This document shows, piece by piece, positions 7,039 to 7,349 of a stretch of DNA of 7,349 nucleotides (position 1 is the first letter of the stretch; each line of letters opens with the position of its first letter). Made by a program: the position numbers and the translations under genes. Source of the stretch: Actinomycetes bacterium (GTDB taxonomy: Bacteria; Actinomycetota; Acidimicrobiia; Acidimicrobiales; Bog-793); contig JAKACF010000153.1 in assembly GCA_021821585.1 (NCBI GenBank), positions 1-7,349 on the forward strand, given 5' to 3'. The notes under the pieces are model-generated. The model ran no database searches. It had not been told where the DNA came from and saw nothing but the letters and a program-made list of their open reading frames with translations.

Positions 7039-7123
7039 TGCGCGTTGCTTCTCCCCTTCGTCGGTCGGGAACAGATGGAGGGCCAGGACTCAGTGCCCGG
7101 CGGGCCTTAGTCGACGACACGGC

Positions 7124-7136
7124 CGGAACCGTTCCG
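7124..7136. promoter_or_regulatory. Palindromic element in the early potA leader, candidate operator
   Basis: CGGAACCGTTCCG is a perfect 13-bp inverted repeat around a single central base. It lies about 18-30 bases downstream of the predicted transcription start, where a bound repressor would block elongation or promoter clearance. Its right half, TTCCGTG when extended to 7138, is shared with the element at 7267-7279. The binding protein is unknown. Confidence 0.4.
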
Positions 7137-7160
7137 TGCGACGGGATGGACACTGCGCGG

Positions 7161-7189
7161 ATTATGACAAAGTGAATCGATCAAATCAA
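7161..7189 (-). promoter_or_regulatory. Sigma70-type promoter for the pot operon
   Basis: Reading the minus strand, TTGATT (7189-7184) and CATAAT (7166-7161) are separated by exactly 17 bases. The -10 matches TATAAT at five of six positions and the -35 matches TTGACA at four of six. It lies in the least G+C-rich part of the window, directly upstream of potA and correctly oriented. The expected transcription start is near 7154, leaving a leader of about 116 nt. Confidence 0.7.
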
Positions 7190-7199
7190 GGGATTCCGT
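7189..7199. promoter_or_regulatory. Imperfect palindromic element abutting the -35 box, candidate operator
   Basis: AGGGATTCCGT differs at one position from ACGGATTCCGT in the distal element and shares the 9-mer GGATTCCGT with it. It touches the upstream edge of the -35 hexamer, a usual position for a transcriptional regulator. Confidence 0.35.
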
Positions 7200-7266
7200 A
7201 GAAATGATCCCATTCCACGACTGAATCGGCAGTCAAAGTCCTTCGTCCCTGCCGGGATGCTCCGTT

Positions 7267-7279
7267 CACGGATTCCGTG
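7267..7279. promoter_or_regulatory. Distal palindromic element, candidate operator
   Basis: CACGGATTCCGTG is a perfect 13-bp inverted repeat around a central T, about 115-125 bases upstream of the predicted pot transcription start. It is the cleanest of the three related elements. It could serve the pot promoter at a distance, or a neighbouring gene beyond the window edge. Confidence 0.4.
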
Positions 7280-7349
7280 GTCGAAGATGCGGCGGCGGGC
7301 TCGACGACCCGGGACCATGGCTCTCGCGGGACGGGCGGCAGGCCCGGCG

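Larger units (their letters stand above)
7039..7349. other. Upstream control region of the pot operon and window edge
   Basis: A 311-bp stretch with no supported gene. From 7039 to about 7154 it is the presumed untranslated leader of potA, with short stems such as GCCCGGCGGGC at 7095-7105. From about 7155 to 7280 the base composition is clearly less G+C-rich than the flanking coding DNA; this part holds the promoter and the palindromic elements listed separately. A small hairpin, GACTG (7219-7223) with CAGTC (7230-7234), is also present. From 7280 to the end it becomes very G+C-rich again and could be the edge of another gene. Minus-strand frames are open there, but none has a recognisable product. 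Confidence 0.7.

Noticed and set aside
5878..7110. Long plus-strand open frame (410 codons) antisense to potA
   Set aside because: It mirrors the PotA coding sequence, has no motif of its own, and has no ribosome-binding site pattern that outweighs the intact ABC ATPase on the minus strand.
7316..7349. ATG at 7316 as the start of a divergent plus-strand gene
   Set aside because: Only 11 codons are visible and no Shine-Dalgarno sequence precedes the ATG, so a gene cannot be supported.
7177..7349. Minus-strand frames open from the window edge towards the pot promoter, as the tail of an upstream gene
   Set aside because: Two frames are open for over 50 codons, but the products resemble nothing. 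The region turns A/T-richer and contains the promoter, which suggests non-coding DNA.

Overview
The window is very G+C-rich chromosomal DNA. Four of the six start codons suggested here are GTG, genes overlap by 4 bp at three junctions, and third codon positions are strongly G/C-biased. The cystathionine beta-synthase closely resembles the mycobacterial enzyme in length, motifs and carboxy-terminal CBS domains. I infer an actinobacterium, possibly an early-branching high-GC lineage; the exact taxon cannot be told from this sequence. Nothing marks the region as mobile: there are no insertion sequences, integrases, tRNA or rRNA genes, or CRISPR arrays.

Left part, plus strand (13-2567): two overlapping genes form a trans-sulfuration pair. 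The first encodes cystathionine beta-synthase, the second a PLP-dependent cystathionine gamma-lyase/gamma-synthase. Together they would turn homocysteine plus serine into cystathionine and then cysteine. A glutamate at position 339 of the second enzyme favours the lyase direction.

Middle (2568-2757): a 190-bp gap between converging gene sets. It holds GC-rich inverted repeats, including a perfect 16-bp palindrome, but no U-tract terminator.

Right part, minus strand (7038 down to 2758): a complete spermidine/putrescine-type ABC importer operon in the order potA-potD-potB-potC. It encodes the ATPase with TOBE domain, a predicted Tat-exported lipoprotein binding protein, and two permeases. A-D and B-C overlap by 4 bp; potB probably starts inside the end of potD. 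PotD keeps most polyamine-binding residues known from E. coli PotD but differs at some positions in the amino-terminal lobe, so the exact amine is uncertain.

Right edge (7039-7349): the operon's control region, less G+C-rich than the rest. It has a good sigma70-type promoter on the minus strand (TTGATT, 17 bp, CATAAT), a leader of about 116 nt, and three related palindromic elements (ACGGATTCCGT-like). One adjoins the -35 box, one lies in the early leader and one is distal. These look like candidate operators and are the least explained feature of the window. Otherwise the content is ordinary metabolism and transport; I see no evidence for a wholly new system.
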